From positions 5,218,001 through 5,282,000 of the forward strand of contig NC_084921.1 of NCBI RefSeq assembly GCF_958298935.1: a DNA stretch of 64,000 nucleotides, in the 5' to 3' direction. Positions within the stretch are counted from its first letter, which is position 1. Each line of letters opens with the position of its first letter. The translations under genes and the position numbers were made by a program. The stretch is from Phragmites australis. Taxonomy: Eukaryota; Streptophyta; Magnoliopsida; Poales; Poaceae. The notes under the pieces are model-generated. The model was given only the letters and a program-made list of their open reading frames with translations, was not told the DNA's origin and made no database searches. Shown here in pieces: positions 8,550 through 21,399 of the stretch.

Positions 8550-10721
8550 AGATCTTTGTTGGTTTAGGGGGAGGAAAAGTTTAAATCCACGCAAGAAACC
8601 ACTTATTAGGCCCTGTTTGGATTTTTACAGTTTTTAAAACATCGGTATCTTAAGATCATAGTTTTTTCAGTTTATGGATATAAAATATCATAGTTTATAG
8701 ATATCGTAGTCTTCTACTGTTTCAGAGAAAATCATGACGTAGTGGGCACATACAGTGTTTTTGCTTCGTAAAAAATAGTTTTGCATCTAACTAGCCACTG
8801 TTAATTAAGATTTAACGATACTCATTCCTTAAACTTTCTGTGTGACGGGTGCAGACGAAATACAAGGTGACCCCATGTTATCTTTGTGAGGCTACTCAGG
8901 GGTGCGACGCTGCCACCGCGCCCTAGCCCCCTCCATCGTGTCTCAACAGGGCCATTGCTGTCGCCGGTGGCAACGCCAAGCGGCGTTTGTGCAGCCTCGT
9001 CTCCCTCTCTCCTCCCCCTCCTCCTCGCCAATAAACCTGCATGCGTCGCAGGAAGCTCGTCGGTGACCTTTTGAAGCGATTTGGTGGCAACCTTTTGAAG
9101 CGAGTTGGTAGCAACCTAGCTTCGTGCCTGCCGTCGCGTGTGAAGAAGATGGTGGCCACGCACGTCAGGGTTTGTAGTCTCGGCGCACGTCTCATTTCGA
9201 ACGAGACGCCCGTAGATCTGGTGGTCCTTTGGTCTTGCGGTGGCTGGGGTCGAAGGGGGAGGCAACACCGAGCTCGCCAGCTGGTGAGATCCCTCGGTGA
9301 CTTGTTGGATCCTTTCAGATCTTGGCGATTCCTGCGTCGGGTTGTGGTCCTATGAGCTTGGCAGCGGCTACGGGATGGCAACTGTGACTTCGAATTGGCG
9401 ACCTCCACTTTGGCTATGTGGTGTCAGCCTTTTGTGCCACGCTTGTTTGTGTGTGTAGGCATGACCACCAGTGAGTCGTGGCTTTACTGTGCATAGAGAT
9501 GTCTGCTGTAATTTGTGGGGCTGTCCTCTCCTCCCAGCTATGCTCGCCTCCTAGCCTCCTCACGACGCCTGTGCTCCTCCCCTTCGTTGGATTTATCTCC
9601 TTCCCCCGGATCTGACCCACGTGGTAGGGACTGCCTGGTTTTTGTCCAGCGGGTTGTGAGGGGTTTTGGGCGAAGGCCGTGCTCGGCTTCTTGCCAACAC
9701 TGACAACGGTGACGCCATTGATGCCACTTTCTTTGTTGGAGGTATTTTTTTTTTTGTCAATTATCTCTTAAATCAATCGTGCGGTTGTGAGATTTTCGAG
9801 CCTTATTTTTATACTCTTGCCGTCCGTTCAAAAAGAAAAAAAAAACTTTCTGCGCGGTGTTTCTGTAACAGAAAGACAGTTAAGAAGCGTGTTACTTTCC
9901 GTTGATGCGGATCGCATATCCATCCTGCCTCGAAGGCACATGAACGGTCGAGATAGCTGCGTCAGGGCCGGGTGTACCGACCGCGCGCGCCTAACTGCCT
10001 ACCAAACACTGGAAAAAGAAAGACACGGGATTGCTGACTCTGTCGAACTGGACCAGAAAGCAGGCAGGATTGCTGCTGAGTGCTGACGTTTCGGTTGATG
10101 GCGATGCGAGCTGATTAATCAATTCCTTTGCAGTGACATCTTAACGACCTAATGAAATGAAACCATATCCATGGATGCACGGTCACGTAGTTCCGTCAGG
10201 AAAGCCATCTATCTTAACGACAGAGTCACAAACTCTGCACAAATGCGTGGAATTCCTGTGCTATGGCAGTTCTATTTCTTCCAACAAACTCTGCACAAAC
10301 GCGTGGAATTCGTGCAGTTCGTCCCCATTTTTCTTCTGAACTTTGTGTTCGGAAGAAAGGACGGTGGTGCCATGCATAATTCTCCACCTAAACCCTAGGG
10401 TCGGCACCTGTATGTCGCTGCATCCATTATCCATAGTCTGGTCCCTCCGTCTCACTGCACCTCTCTCCTTCCTTGTTCGTTGCAAGGATCAGTGTACCCG
10501 ATCACTTTTTTCGATGGCGTCGGTGTCAACCTCCACTCTCGGATATGGAGTCATGGACTTTGAGAGGCGACTGTCGGTGGGCTTGCTCTTTTCTATTGTT
10601 CAAAAAAATAAAGGAATGGGATCTTAGTTTTTATGTGACTAGTGATGCAAATGAGTATCTAATATGTAGTTTTGAGTCATCACTTAATTTTTTTAATTTA
10701 GTTAGATGGGAGTAAATTTTA
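8550..10721. other. Intergenic, degenerate repeats, no gene seen
   Basis: From 8611 the text GGCCCTGTTTGGATTTTTAC looks like one end of a hAT-type MITE without a clear partner. 8820-9700 is GC-rich with overlapping frames on both strands and no domain. A 27-base near-duplicate (TTTTGAAGCGA-TTGGT-GCAACC) occurs near 9067 and 9094, and AACTCTGCACAAA-GCGTGGAATTC occurs twice near 10230 and 10287. I see no supported gene. Confidence 0.5.
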
Positions 10722-10974
10722 CTCCCTCCGTTGAGTAATGTAAGACGTATTTATTTGAAAAAACATCAAAAATAAATTTTAACTGTTAATTTCTCTTATA
10801 ATATGTTGTCAATTGCTATAAAATAACATCATATTAAAAGTACTTTGAAATATAAATCTATTAAAACAAATTTTGTATACTAAACATGTATATAATTTGA
10901 CTAATTATCGGTTAAAACTTATGAAATTTGACTTTTCGAAATAAAATGTGTTTTACATTTTTGAACAGAGGAAC
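10722..10974. mobile_element. Stowaway-type MITE, TA target duplication
   Basis: The left end reads CTCCCTCCGTTGAGTAATG and the right end in reverse complement reads GTTCCTCTGTTCAAAAATG, with further alignment through TGTAA-AC and ATTTATTT. The 253-base element is flanked by TA at 10720-10721 and 10975-10976. CTCCCTCC termini and a TA duplication are diagnostic of Tc1/mariner-derived Stowaway MITEs. Confidence 0.85.
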
Positions 10975-10976
10975 TA

Positions 10977-12970
10977 GTTCAATTTTTTTTAGTTTTGAAC
11001 CAACACAATAAAAAAAATTACAAAACTTGCATCTCTATCCGTGGCAGAGGAGAGGAGAGGGAAGTGGAGGCCATCCAAACCCAAGCTAGTACCCAACAGC
11101 TTAGCTTTCATGACGCTTAATTAACTAATCCCGAATTAAAGTAATCCGGTTTGCGCAACGACAATGGCGTGCCACCTAACCCTTTCGAGCTTCTTTCTCC
11201 TCCTTATCCACACGGCCTAACAGAAGGAGATTTTCCTTTTCTTTTAAAAAATAAGACCTTGGTTTGCAATCAACGCCAAAGGAGGGAGAAGATGATCTTG
11301 GCGATGGTTTGTGGCGTCCTGTCCTTGTGTTTTTTTTCTTTTCTTTTTGTGATTCGCTATTAATTTTCTACGTGCCTGTCGCTGTTTTCTGATATGGAAA
11401 TATATGCAGCCAATATGACATGATGTGCATTTTGTTTTTGCATTAGTGCTTATGAAAGGTGACAAAAAAGAGTTTAAAGGAAAAGGTGACATGACATGAA
11501 TTCACGAATAATGGAACAGCAATATATTTGTTGGTGGGAGAAAGGATTATCAGGCACCAGATTAGAACCCATATTGCTATTTGCTTCGATGGGAAAAGGG
11601 TAAGTAGAAAATCTATTGCCGGGAATTCTACACAGAAGTTTCTTCTCACCTGCATCCCAATTCAAGTTACAACACCAAGATTATACATACATCTTTTCAT
11701 AACCTTTGATCTAGGGTCTGTTCAGAATACACGATTTCCTCGGTAATTTCGCAAAAGACCACAGAGGCATGCAATTCAAAACATGTTTTGTTTAAATGCC
11801 TACATTCACACACTGGTCCTTGCACATCATCTTGGAGCTGGAGCTATAGTTCAAGGATTCAAGAGGTGTTTCACAGGACTGTAGCTCCAGATTTATCATA
11901 CAGATTCATAGTGGAGCAGGTCTGGACCGATAGCAAAAGTGGATAATATTTCCTTTAACTTGGTGGGCTAGTTGGTTTTCATGAGAGTGAATCTATATCT
12001 GAAACAAAATGTTGACCGTTCCATTAGTTGTAATGGAAAAATAGGATGATCTATAAAACGGGCTACTCCACAAAAACATAAAGTCACACCGTTTGATAAG
12101 ACTTCGCCAAAATCCATTATAAATCCCGGATCTAGAGCGATACCAAACACTCCATCATTTTGGTAGGAGCACTGCATTCAATGGAAAAATTGACGTCGAG
12201 ATTCCCGCAAACATGCAAGATTCCAGTGCAATTAGCTGTCAGAGCCTTGACCACTGAATTCCCCCCATACTATACTTGACGGCGATCAACTGTGCCAATG
12301 GGAAAAAGGCAGCAACAAGGACACCCTTCTGTCTGTGCTCCATAAATCTATGCACCTATAATTTGTAAAAAATATATATTGCAAGTTTTTTTCTTCTTGT
12401 TTCACAAAGCTAAAAAGGGTTTTGACAAATGACAAGACGCAGTTCAATCCAGTCTCAAGATTGAGCTGATAAATTAAAGCAGCAGTTAAAGTGTAAAATT
12501 GTTAATAATATGCTAGTTTAATGGTGTGAGATAAAGTAGATCGGTGCAGTAATTTTGTTTTAGCTGGGTCAAACTGATGTGCCATTAGAAGTGGCAGAAT
12601 TATTCATCTACTGTTAGAATATATTGGCTTAACCTTTATATTTATATAAAAAAATCTTAAACACTTAACCATGTGAGGGACGTGTGTATTCTTTACTTTC
12701 ACCTTATTAATAAAAGTAGATGAAGACTAACTTAAAATGATTTCTCTCCTCCACCTACTTAGCATATGTGGATGAGAGGGCTAGAAGAATACACGCGCGC
12801 TTGCTCATCTCGTCAGGGCGTAGCCAGGGCTAGGGCTGGGGTGGACGGGGAGGGCATGGGCGTACGACACCTGCGTGAATGATCCGCTGAAATCGGTTCA
12901 GTTACTTGTGCAGGTCCGACCTCCTTTTGCGATTTCTTTCTTTTTGCTCATAAATATATGGAAAACGTAT
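10977..12970. other. Intergenic, AT-rich, no gene seen
   Basis: Mixed AT-rich sequence. Short open frames occur on both strands (for example 11151-11363 plus) but lack domains, splice context or codon bias. Nothing further is supported. Confidence 0.5.
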
Positions 12971-14880
12971 TGGTCAAGACTCTGATCGTGGCGGTGTAAC
13001 TGTCTCCGATTGTGGTACATCTCGACCGTGCAATTCTCCCTTTATATATATATATATATGTTAGCCACCGCACAAATGAAAGGCGTGAGACACCACACTT
13101 AATTAGGGTTTTGCCAATTTCTCTCTGTTGTGCCGTCACACGTAGTTTACTCCATCCCACAGCATCGACGTGCACCGATGACTTGGGATCTTACACCAAG
13201 AGAGGGCGAATAAGGTTTTTGAGAAACGCTCATCGCGACTGCTTATGATCTGCTTCCTCTACATCATCGTAATATATTTCGACTACTTCGTCATTGTCAT
13301 CGCATACTGGATCGACATCACGGTGGCCTCTGCATTGACTACTCCATCTTCATCATCATCTACTACATTGAGCATCGACACCATAGGGGCGTCTGCATCT
13401 CACGTCGCCATCGGGTACGTATGTAAATCCTACTCGAGTACATCTACTGGTCGAGTACCTAGTCGAAAATCTTGTCGAGGATATACTGTAGTCGAGACGT
13501 GTTGAGACTTATTGAATCCTACTCGAGGCTAGTCGAATTTAGTCAGAACATAGTCATTATTGATTATTTGTATTTGTTCTTGTTCTTTTTATATCAATAA
13601 TTAAATTAAATTAAATCTGAAAGTGTTATTACTTCCAACAATCCAAAAACATTAATGTAGGCACTTTGATTTAGCGATTATTGGTTTTACCGATGCACTG
13701 AGGCCGAACACGTTTACTGGTGTGCACTTTAAGATATGGCAGGTCAAAGCCACTTATGGCTTACGACTATGAACTGCTATTGGGTTGCATCTGACAGATC
13801 TGGAGGAACTATTTCCTTTGATGAGGAGAAGGAATTCGAGGAAGCCAATATACTCTTTGTAGGATGTATTCTTAGCTCTGTTACCAATCATCTATATGAT
13901 GTATACATGCACATAAAAGTACCCAAATGAGGTTTGGGACACACTAAATGCAAAATTCTGTACGTTGGATGCAGGCAACGAGATGTATATCATGGAGCAA
14001 TATCATGACTACAGGATGGTCTATAATCGATCGGTAGTCGAGCAAACTCATGAGATTCAGTGCATTGTAAAAGAACTCGAGCTCCTAAAGTGTACCTTAC
14101 CTGACAAATTTGTGGCTGGAGGCATCATTTCCAAATTGCCTCACTCATGGAGGAATTTTGCCACTACTTTAAAACACAAGAGACAAGAGATCTCTGTTGA
14201 GACTCCGATCGTGGTGCATCTCAACCGCGCGACTCTCTCTCTATATATCTGTAGCTATAGCACAAAGGAGAGACGTGAGACACAACACGTAATTAGAGTT
14301 TTGCCAATTTCTCTCTGTTGCACTGTCGTAAGTAGTCTAAATACTGCATCCCGCTGCGCCGGCATGCACCGACGAACAGGAGAGCAGGTCTTCAAAACCC
14401 ATCGCCCTTTAGATCTTGCACCGGGAGAGGGCGAATGAGGTTTTTGAAAAGCGCTCATCGCGACTGCTCACGATCTACTTTGTCTACATCACTGCGATCT
14501 ACTTCGACTACTTCGTCTTTGTCATCACCTACTGGATCGATATCACAGTTGCCTCTGCATCGACTACTTTATCTTCATCATCATCTACTGCATCGAGCAT
14601 CGTCACCATGAGGGCGTTTGCATCTAACGTCGTCATCAAGTACGTATGTAAATCCTACTCGAGTACATATGCTGGTCGAGTATCTAGTCAAATATCTTGT
14701 CGAGGACATGTTCTAGTCGAGGCATGCTGAGACTTGTTAAATTCTACCCAAGGCTAGTCGAATTTAGTCGGGACTAGTCAGAACACAATCGTTATTGATT
14801 ATTTATATTCATTCTTTTTTATTTTATATAAAAATTAAATTAAATTAAATCTGAAAATACTATTACTTCTATTTCCAACA
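12971..14880 (+). mobile_element. Internally deleted Ty1/copia element with two LTRs
   Basis: Two long direct repeats, about 12971-13640 and 14195-14880, share CACTTAATTAGGGTTTTGCC (with variants), GCCAATTTCTCTCTGTTG, CGACTACTTCGTC and a tail of AAATTAAATTAAATCTGAAA. Both end TTCCAACA, and the right copy starts TGTTGAGA. I read these as LTRs of about 670-690 bases. They enclose only about 550 bases, holding a gag remnant and no protease, integrase or reverse transcriptase. No clear primer-binding site follows the left copy and no polypurine tract precedes the right one, so the internal region was shortened by deletion. I could not find a clean 5-base target duplication. Confidence 0.75.
13700..14193 (+). 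pseudogene. Copia gag remnant (UBN2 type)
   Basis: The translation reads FTGVHFKIWQVKATYGL, then after stops and frame changes DTLNAKFCTLDAGNEMYIME, YHDYRMVYNRSVVEQTHEI and GGIISKLPHSWRNFATTLKH. The F-x-G-x-x-F-x-x-W start and the later S-K-L-P-x-S-W motif are typical of Ty1/copia Gag (UBN2 domain). At least one stop follows the TYGLRL segment and another interrupts the middle. The frame runs straight into the 3' LTR. Confidence 0.7.
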
Positions 14881-15940
14881 GCTATGACCTATGGCTTAAA
14901 CCCAATCACCCCGATAACTACCATTATGAGGACAAATTGTGGTTCTGGCTGCTTTTCTATAACATGTAGGGACTTAAGTAGCATATATCAAGATGGCCAC
15001 TAGAGTTAACCACTAAAACAAAATGCAAATAGACTCAATATGCAAATCAGCAAATGGGAAATCATGACCTCCACTACATATAGAAAATACACCATAATTC
15101 GCCCATAAGAGATGGCCTCAAGTTGTACGAGGCGAATGGTTACTTAGTATCAGGCGCGTTAGGTCTTTGTTTGGACGGGTGCATTTTAGAATTAAGATGC
15201 GAAATACTCTATTCCTGTGGTTATCAAAGTTAACCGAACTAAAGATAATCCTCATAGATACTTATATTGAATTAAATCATATATCCTTCATCACCCTTCT
15301 CTATGATCATAAATTTTTCCTACCATCTTCAATAGATAGCGACAGATCTTTAAGATGTCGGGAGGACCTGGAGCCCTCCTCTTCCTCTATTTTTTGCAAG
15401 AAAAGGAAAGGAAGAGGTGAGATGGAGGGTGAGCAGGAGGAAGAAGATTAATTCTTCTATATAACTTCGCTGCATCCACTACTATTAATAGGTAAATCTT
15501 GCAAAACTTTTATAAAGATAGAAAATATTTAGATTCGAGTCAGGTCCGATTCTGACATTTCGATGACCCGGGACGAGATTAAAAATATGGTCCCATTATT
15601 AAATATAAATCGTTTAGATCTAATTTTTTTCAGTTTTCTTTTAGACCGATACACACAATATACATATACATATGGAGTCTTTAAAATTTTAGGGCCAAGG
15701 TCGCACCGCTCGACCCCTCCGGACCGGCCCTGATTCGAGTCCACCGAACAGTGTTACCAAACACACCAGACAAATTAACAAGCCTAACGATCACAAATCA
15801 AATTAAACACGTGTACAAGAATCATGCTTACTCGTAATCAAATGTATCCAAAAAATGTCACTAATCACCCTTGACGTAAAAATAATTACACAGCAGCCCC
15901 TCAGCCACCACCAACCCTGAAACGACCGGACAACAATATC
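14881..15940. other. Intergenic upstream of the transporter gene
   Basis: No gene is supported. Around 15160-15330 the text TTTGTTTGGACGGGTGCATT resembles a MITE end. The remainder is AT-rich and presumably includes upstream regulatory sequence of the gene that begins near 15975. Confidence 0.4.
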
Positions 15941-15945
15941 TTTGG

Positions 15946-15952
15946 TATAAAA
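15946..15952 (+). promoter_or_regulatory. TATA box of the UDP-xylose transporter gene
   Basis: TATAAAA in GGTATAAAACGC lies about 30 bases before a GC-rich leader that runs to a probable donor at ATCCAG/GTTCGA (near 16133). A leader intron would end at GGCGCAG (near 16263) ahead of the coding ATG at 16350. Confidence 0.5.
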
Positions 15953-16349
15953 CGCTCTTGTTTCCGTCTCCGGTGAGCAGTTGAGGGGAGGGGGAGGCAG
16001 GCCAAGAGCGCAGCAGCCGCGAAGCCAAGCCCACCCGATCTGGCCCCTACCCCTACTGCTCCTGCTTGCCTCTCAGATCCCCGCGCCATTGCTATCTCCC
16101 CACGCAGATTCACGAGCTCGTGTCCCAGATCCAGGTTCGATCCTCCAAATTATGTTCTTGGGAGCAAAGAGGTAGTTTTGACCGGGGAAGCTCGGTCCTT
16201 GGCTGCTTCTTGGTGTTTTGGCTGCGGCTGCTCGATTGAAATGTGATGTTTCTGGTGGCGCAGGTGCTGTTCAGCGGTGTGGTTCGGTGGTTTAGGTCGG
16301 GAAGTTTTTGGTTCTCCCGCTGTGCTTGTTTCTTGGTGCGGCGGTGGAG

Positions 16350-19273
16350 ATGGGGGTGGCCGGGGAGAAGTTCCAGCTGGGGACGGTGGGGGCGCTGAGC
16401 CTCTCGGTGGTGTCCTCGGTCTCCATCGTCATCTGCAACAAGGCCCTCATGAGCTCCCTCGGCTTCACCTTTGGTATGAGATCCAATCTTGCCTGATATG
16501 CTTTGCTTCTTGATAGCCAGCTACTGTTTGGTTCTTGGATGCTTCTGTTCCATGTTTTTGCTCTCGCGCTGTTTGCTGAAACGCGAGGTTAAGATTTAGT
16601 GCAGGAGTGTTCAGGGAGCAGTGGGAATCAGTGCTACACAGCGTGTATGTGCTGTAAATTGGTATGGGGAGATTGGTGTCGCGATTGATTTCAGTGAGAA
16701 GTGCAAATTAGCTTGCTTGTTGAGGGGAATCGCCGTGGGTCGAATATTTGGTGCTGTGACTGTGAGTTGGAATAGTGTTACTGGAAAATGGATGAACTGT
16801 GAGCTTAAATGATATAGCTTAGGTGTCTTATTGGAATGGTTATGCTTCGGAAAATAAGCTAGGGACCAGCTTAAATGATACCGAATAGTCTGTTTGAAGT
16901 AAAATACACTGTACTTTTGTGATTGATTACACTTGGATATGTTTTTCGTTTGATTCAGTATTGGAATTTGATCACGTTTATGTACATCTCCCTGGTGTTA
17001 CTATGCCTTACTGCGGCTACAAAGTGTGGCAAAGCGGGTTTCAAAAAAAAAGTGTGGCAAAGTGATAGTTTGTCTATACAGCTAATAAATAGTGAAGTAT
17101 ATAAGTTTTCATCTAAATGTTACTCAACTTGGGTATTTGTTTTGCAGCCACTACTTTGACAAGCTGGCATCTCCTGGTTACATTCTGTTCTCTCCATGTG
17201 GCATTATGTATGAAGCTCTTTGAGCACAAACCTTTTGATGCAAGGACCGTCATGGGATTCGGAGTGCTGAATGGCATCTCAATCGGGCTTCTCAACTTGA
17301 GTCTAGGTTTCAATTCTGTTGGTTTCTATCAGGTATACATTGTTTTTGCTTTAGTTCTATTTGTATTAATCCAAATTTACGAGTTAGTTCTGTAGTGTGG
17401 CACTAGTTCCTTATCCGGGAGGCGAATGGTTGCTTGGGTGTACAAACTATAAATTGCCTTTTTACCTGATGCACTGTCACGGCTATATCACTACAGGCAA
17501 AACAATAACTTAGGAACAGACTTTCAGTTCAATGCCATTAGTGTCACTCCATCTTGCATACTAATCACTCCACCAAGCTCATGATGAAATACTCTTATGT
17601 TCAGATGACAAAGCTGGCTATTATTCCCTGTACTGTTATATTGGAGACCCTTTTCTTCAGGAAGAAGTTTAGGTTTGTATGATACATCATGTGCTTTATG
17701 CGTCTCAATAATATATCATCTAATCTTTTTACTGACTTTACTGTGCAGCCGGAATATCAAGCTCTCCCTTGGTGTGCTCCTTGTTGGTGTCGGTGTCGCA
17801 ACTGTGACTGATCTGCAACTCAATGCTATGGGATCTGTACTGTCCCTGCTGGCAATCATCACAACCTGTATTGCTCAAATTGTATCCTTTCAACTGTAGT
17901 TGTATTTTCTTTTGTGAAACACGTCTGTTTGCCAAATCATTCATTCATTTGCATACAGAAAACTTTGCATAAACCTTGCAACATGTTTTGAGGTTGTTAG
18001 TATCGCAAAAAAGGCAGAGTGCTAATATTTGAACAAGAGAGCTACTTCCTCCACTACTGTATCTCTAGTTTACCCTTTGAACATAAACTTTCAACATGTG
18101 TTAAATTGTGTCTTGTAAAGCATTATCTTTTCAATGGTGGTAAGATCAGTTTTGTGCCATACCATGCTGGTTGGCATCGACTCATCGGTAGACTCATCTT
18201 TATGTCATGATATTCAGTTTTCCAGCACATTTTGAGGGATAAAAATTCTTACAATGCTAAACCACCATTTCACTCAAGTCCTTAACAAGCTATCAGATGA
18301 CAAATACAATACAGAAGAAGTTCAAAGTATCTTCAACCCAGCTTTTGTACCAATCATGCCCATACCAAGCATTGACCTTGTTCCTTGTTGGTCCATTCCT
18401 CGATGGATTTTTGACCAACCAAAATGTCTTTGCTTTTGATTACACACCTCAAGTTCTGGTAAGCGTTAAATCAGGTTTTGGAAATTTATGTTAATTGTTG
18501 ATATCGCTTCATCTGATTCCAAGTTTGCCTTTTATCGTTGCTGCAGTTTTTCATCGTGTTGTCATGCCTGATATCAGTCTCAGTAAACTTCAGCACTTTT
18601 CTTGTGATTGGGAAGACATCACCTGTAACTTACCAAGTCCTTGGCCATCTTAAAACATGCTTGGTTCTTACCTTTGGCTATGCTCTGCTTCACGATCCGT
18701 TTAGCTGGACAAATATATTTGGAATCCTGATTGCAGTGATTGGGATGGTATTGTATTCATACTTCTGCACTAGAGAGACTCAGCCAAAATCCGCAGAAAT
18801 CTCTCCACAAGTCATTCAGGTACGCTCTGCGATTGAGTTTTAACTAAATTCCATGGATATTCTAATCATGTTTTGAGTAGATAACATTTTGCGAAGTTTA
18901 AACTGAAATCTTTTTAGTGTGGTGACTACAGATTAAACATGAGCCGCTTAACATGAATATCAGTGTAACTACTGTCTGATTTAGCTCTATGAATTTTCAT
19001 TGTCTGATTAATCTTTTGTCAGATTCTTTTCACTTGATATGCAGCATTTTCAACCGATTCCATCTATTATTGTGCAAGTGTTGCTATCTTCTTTCTAATT
19101 TTCTAGTAATTTACTTAACAAGAAGCTGCATGTCATCCACATTGCAGGTGAAAGACAGCGAATCGAACCCTTTGATCTCAGACTCTTTAAGCACTGTTGA
19201 AAACGGAGGCCGTGCAGCGGACGATGAACCTTTGAAGGTATCAATGTGGAGTTCAAAGTACTCGAGGGTGTGA
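16350..19273 (+). CDS. UXT: UDP-xylose transporter (nucleotide-sugar/triose-phosphate translocator family)
   Basis: Seven coding exons: 16350-16473, 17148-17332, 17605-17672, 17749-17881, 18297-18458, 18547-18819 and 19148-19273, all GT-AG with matching phases. They total 357 codons (356 aa), a normal length for the family. The protein starts MGVAGEKFQLGTVGALSLSV and carries about ten hydrophobic helices. Conserved blocks are SVSIVICNKALM, TTLTSWHLLVTFCSLH, GLLNLSLGFNSVGFYQMTKL, LSLLAIITTCIAQI, LLYQSCP and the strongly conserved KTSPVTYQVLGHLKTCLV. These match the plant UXT group (KVAG clade), which carries UDP-xylose from cytosol into the Golgi for xylan and xyloglucan synthesis. The tail (residues 315-356) is hydrophilic and variable. 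Substrate is taken from family knowledge; the leader carries its own intron. Confidence 0.93.
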
Positions 19274-19680
19274 AGATTGTGCTCTGTTGTTAGTGTACGG
19301 TATCATACAGAATTCAGCTTAGTAGGCAGATACTAGGGTTGGAAGCCAACCCTGTTCCTGTTCCATTTTTGGCCCTTTTTTTTGGCTTATATATGCTGTT
19401 AGTAAATGGTTCTCACTCTTGAGAGGATTCTACTACCTCTGCTCCAGACGGGTGATCTGCCTGAAAGCTAGACATACGAACTAGCTACACAGGAGATTTC
19501 TGTTGTATTTTCGTATGTCCGCATGTGCTTCACGCTGTAACTTGGTTGCTGGACATGATATCAACACGTAGTTTTTACATTCTTTTGTACCAAATAGTTG
19601 GGTTTTGCTGAGGTTTGGAGGCTTATAGTTTGCTATTTATTGGACCATTTATTTACTGTATAAGAATTTACACACTTCAG
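19274..19680 (+). other. 3' untranslated region of the transporter gene
   Basis: Non-coding sequence follows the TGA at 19271-19273. AT-rich stretches with TTTGTACC and a stretch near 19640-19670 (ATTTATTGGACCATTTATTT) would fit the poly(A) region. The end is estimated. Confidence 0.4.
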
Positions 19681-19943
19681 ACGGGAAGATGTATTCTCAG
19701 CCAAATGTTTTTTCTTCTTCCCTTCATTGCCCCGTATATCATGTCGTGAAAACTTCAGGAGCGTTTGTGAACAAATGTGTGCCTATAACCGACGCTGGCC
19801 AACTGCCCCACCATACGATTCCCATTAGCCAGCGCATCTGTAGCCGTCGGATCTCGCGCCGTCATACAATCGTTGGTGCCCGGGCAAGAGTTGGGCCACC
19901 CCCGACCGCACCATGTGCCCGTGCAGATGCGATCGCCCATGAC

Positions 19944-20955
19944 TAGGAATGGCAATTGAACTTGTGGGTCTAGTTATCCACAGGTTTTGTATCCGATGGC
20001 TTTAAGTTCGGGTTTAGATTTTTATCCATAGGTTTGACGGATCGGATCCTTAAAATAGTTGGGTCGGGATTGGATTTTCAGTGTCACCCGCGGCTGCCCA
20101 CGAGTCACCAAAATCATTTACACACAGAGACCCAGCCCAACTCAAATAGTCAAGCCAGCCGAACTCACTCGGGTCATCAAACGCACACCTGACGGCCCCC
20201 ATGCGGCACTACGGCTTGTCGCTCCCTCACCTCGCCCAGCCTCCCTGCCGCCCCCTCGGCCTCCCCACTGGTCGCTGCCACTTTGCCGGCCGGCCTCCCC
20301 GATGCCCCACCCAGCCTCCCTACAACCCCCTCGGCCTCCCCGCTGCCACTCAGCCGCCCAGCCTCCCCGATGCCTGCCCGACCTCCCTGACTCCCCACTG
20401 AGCCTCCCCGTCGCCCCCTCAGCCTCCTCGCCGCCACTGCCACTCGGCGGTCGCAGATCCGGCCTCCTCGGTCCCTACCCAGCCTCCCCGCCACGTGCCA
20501 CCTCGCCTGACCACCCTACCGCCCCCTCGACCTCCCCGCCGTCACTCTAACTCCCGGCCTCCCCATCGCAGCGCTGCATCGCCCGACCACTAGAACAGCA
20601 AATCCAGCCTCCCCGCGAACATCCTTCGTGCTCCTTGGGGTTAGCAGGGGTGGATCCACGGCTTTCGCACTCGGGCTCATTAGATTTGGCCAGCTGCGCT
20701 CTTTGATGCTGCTTGGCTCGGTGGGAGTGAAGGAGGGGAAGGGAGAGAGAAAGAGAGACAACAGAGGGAAAGAGAGACAACAAAAAGAGAAACCCAATGG
20801 GCACACAAACTTGACGAGCACTCAACGGGTACGGGTTTAGGTGCCAGTTTTCACTCGTTTTTCATTTCAGGTGCGGGTTGGGTTGTGACTGGTGGGTTTC
20901 GGGTCGGGTATGATTTTGCTCCACCCAATCCCGACCCGACGCATTGCCATCCTTA
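19944..20955. mobile_element. hAT-like non-autonomous element, 1.0 kb
   Basis: The left end TAGGAATGGCAATTG and the right end in reverse complement TAAGGATGGCAATGC form short terminal inverted repeats. The flanks CCCATGAC (19936-19943) and CCCACGAC (20956-20963) match at 7 of 8 positions, as expected for an 8-base hAT duplication. The middle (about 20170-20600) is GC-rich with repeated AGCCTCCCC/GGCCTCCCC phrases. The open frame at 20059-20550 is a low-complexity Pro/Ser run with no domain. No transposase is present. Confidence 0.6.
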
Positions 20956-21399
20956 CCCACGACCCAAAGTGGAAAAGGAGGGGCATGTTTGGTTCACGTG
21001 TAAATTAGTCATGTCATTTTTTAGAAAATAGATAAAACATCTAGCTTTTTTATCAAGAGATGCATACAGCTCACGATTGATTATTATAATATCCAAACAC
21101 ATGAAGCCTGCATCATACAGGGGACAATATAAATAAAACCAGGAGGAGTGTTATGAAGCATGTAATATGTAACTACATGGCCACCCATGTTTGGCGAAGA
21201 GCTCCATCGCCACAACCTCCAGAGTATGGCAAACCTTCAGAAACTCTCCCCTTTGATCCTCCCTGTGTAGTATTCTACAGAATCTTAGCCAGTAAATTTC
21301 TATAAAAAGTACCTGCATAAATGACATTTAATTTTTTTATGAAACACTATATCATTACGGTAGAACCATATAACAAAAAAAAAGCTGCTATCCTAACTA

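Noticed and set aside
8822..9408. GC-rich frames on both strands
   Set aside because: No consistent gene model, start context or family motif could be built.
20059..20550. 163-codon Pro/Ser-rich frame
   Set aside because: Low-complexity phrase repeats inside a hAT-like element; no domain and opposite-strand frames equally long.
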